Of a DNA stretch of 64,000 nt, positions 62,202 to 64,000 are shown one piece after another. Position 1 is the stretch's first letter; every line of letters begins with the position of its first letter. The DNA is from Doris montereyensis (taxonomy: Eukaryota > Mollusca > Gastropoda > Nudibranchia > Dorididae). The notes below the pieces were generated by a model, which saw only the letters and a list, made by a program, of their open reading frames with translations, searched no databases and was not told the origin of the DNA. The position numbers and the translations under genes were made by a program. Where the stretch lies: positions 705,001 through 769,000 of the forward strand of contig JAXRKP010000007.1 of assembly GCA_037039925.1 (NCBI GenBank), written 5' to 3'.

Positions 62202-63160
62202 TTTGGAGGACTGATTTCTCGATGGCTGTCTGTCCAGATTTTATTCTGTTAAACGCAACATTATTGATCGACTCACATGCATTACGGTTGGCTGTGGCAG
62301 TGAGCGGAGATTTCATGCAATGGAATAGACTACAAGAAACCATCAGAAACAGGAAATGAGCAGGACGATTGACACCTCAGTTCTGTCAAATAGGCTTATA
62401 CCTAGCCTGCGTCTATCGGAGAGTACTACAATTTTAACATCGTCTGTTAGTGTTAGACTATTTTATGAAGAATGTTGAAATCGAGAAGCGCAGTTTGTAA
62501 CTTGATAATTACACCTACACATGATAACTTGTAATCGGGAAGATCTGAATTTGGTATCGAATATTAACGATGCAAACGAATCTCGAGTCTTTAAGAACGA
62601 TGGAACCGACCGTTTTACAAAATTACAGTTTTCCCATTTTTTCCTTCAGAAATCATACTCTTAAGAAATCTTTAATTTTTATTGTGGTTTCTTCATCCCG
62701 TAATCAGCATCAATTTTCCGTAACCGTTACGAGAAATTCGTAAAAATAGGCAGGTCTGCAAGAGAGATAGAATGTCAACACAGCTATAACAGTATAACAT
62801 CAGTACAACTAGTCACTTCTGTTTGATGTGTCTATTAAAAGTTCTGTTTATTTCAATAAAAACTTTCAAAATTTCAATAAAAAGCTCCTATTTCAATCAA
62901 ATTAAATGTTTGTTCAATACAATAACTAACGAGAATCTGTTGTGTGGTAATATTTTGTCTTAGAGTGGGTGGCTGTTTTGTTGTCGAAAGTAGCAAATCT
63001 GATGTTACAGTGGCCGTGTTAATGTTTATAAGGGAAATTTGGGACATTCAATCATTCATTGGCATCAACCAATCAAAACGCAAAATGAAATGGGTTACAT
63101 TTATCACAAGATTGACTATTTTTTTTATATCTTCTAGCACCAAAGGATGACTTATTGACA
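61419..63160. other. KANSL2 5' region; (GA)n at 62168-62199
   Basis: DNA upstream of the KANSL2 start codon. No other gene, and no distinct promoter element that I can defend. The short GA run is the only simple repeat. Confidence 0.4.
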
Positions 63161-63204
63161 CAAAGAAGTTGCTTTATTTGGCCTCTACTTCTGGTCCATG
63201 GTAC

Positions 63205-63570
63205 GGGAAGCGCATGATTACTATTTAAGCTCATAGCTTTCCCAGTAGCCTGGCTATCATTCGTCAAAGCGACGGTTTCTCGTTCAACACACTTCGTGCA
63301 AGCTTAAGTTGATTGCTAGACCACTCTAAATCTTTGTTCCTCGGATGTGCCAGACTATTAACCGAAGAAGAGTGCCAGATCTTTATTTAGGATGTGTTAT
63401 GGTTGGCCTGGGAAGCATGCAGGCCCTATATCTAGGGCCACCGTTATTGGCACAGGAAGCGCATGATTACTACTTAAGCTCATAGCTTTCCCAGTAGCCT
63501 GGCTATCATTCGTCAAAGCGACGGTTTCTCATTCAACACACTTCATGCAAGCTTAAGTTGATTGCATGGC
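63205..63570. repeat. direct duplication of about 110 bp
   Basis: Positions 63209-63317 and 63458-63566 are nearly identical (GAAGCGCATGATTACTA, AGCTCATAGCTTTCCCAGTA, GCAAGCTTAAGTTGATTGC), 249 bp apart in direct orientation. A second pair of about 100 bp lies at 63605-63715 and 63720-63820 (TAGATCTTTTATCATCTGTA). Confidence 0.9.
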
Positions 63571-64000
63571 TATCGCTGCTATTGTTTAGTTCTGAGTTTA
63601 AATTTGCTTTGTTACAATGACATCTCAATATAAATTCTGTATTCTTTAAACTTTCAGAAAATACATGTATGTGTGATATAGATCTTTTATCATCTGTAAA
63701 CATGAAATGCGTTTAAATTTTCTTTCTTGCAATGACATCTCAATATGAATTCCGTATTCTTTCAACTTTAAGAAAATACATGTGTTATAGATCTTTTATC
63801 ATCTGTAAACATGAAATCATTGTTGGAACTAAGTCTAAATCCTAGCTTCGTCCCTTGCATACACTCTTTCTTTCATGCAAATGGCTGGAGAAACCCCTCT
63901 GGTAACACTGCAAGCTTTTCTTACGTTAATATCCTTTCGTCCACTCTAAGAATACAGGCACTCTTAAAGATGTGATGTCCCATTTGACCCAGAAATATAT

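Overview
The window is nuclear DNA of an animal. It is AT-rich, has long introns with GT-AG borders, and is crowded with microsatellites, minisatellites and decayed transposons. The two host genes have clear animal orthologues (KANSL2 and uridine phosphorylase). The repeat mix (RTE-like LINEs, piggyBac, hAT and PIF/Harbinger elements, tRNA-derived SINEs, AAT and GA microsatellites) suggests an invertebrate, probably a mollusc; that placement is inference. No operon, rRNA, intact tRNA gene or CRISPR array is visible.

Layout. 1-6 kb: microsatellites, a 1.0-kb DNA transposon with an 8-bp target duplication, three minisatellites, an (AAT)n tract and a tRNA-derived SINE. 6.1-9.05 kb: an antisense RTE-like LINE inserted into a satellite. 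9.05-11.84 kb: that satellite, in a 14-bp form and then a 71-bp form. 11.87-12.42 kb: 3' end of a different LINE. 13.7-16.3 kb: a decayed PIF/Harbinger element, with a MADF-type gene on the opposite strand inside the transposase intron. 16.7-24 kb: mostly anonymous, with a LINE RT fragment and a PHD-like relic.

24.2-34.3 kb (+): a multi-exon uridine phosphorylase gene, recognised exon by exon. One acceptor lacks AG and two later exons each carry a one-base frameshift. It is therefore either a young pseudogene or a real gene with assembly errors. Its introns hold a 33-bp minisatellite, a second 33-bp repeat, an LINE fragment split by a piggyBac-like MITE, and other repeats.

35.4-45.9 kb: a 0.69-kb piggyBac MITE, an internally deleted RTE copy, and a 4.5-kb piggyBac element of the same family as the MITE, with a hAT element inside it. 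45.9-61.4 kb (-): KANSL2, a subunit of the NSL histone acetyltransferase complex, in eight coding exons whose splice phases all agree. Its introns hold a decayed hAT transposase, a hAT-like MITE and a 4.5-kb RTE insertion with two LINE 5' ends facing outward, ending about 65 bp from an exon. 61.4-64 kb: upstream DNA with a GA repeat and local duplications.

I do not see a new multi-gene system. The most unusual items are the 5'-end-out LINE composite, the mobilised internally deleted LINE, the antisense MADF gene inside a Harbinger intron, the 14-bp/71-bp satellite relationship, and the defects in the uridine phosphorylase gene.
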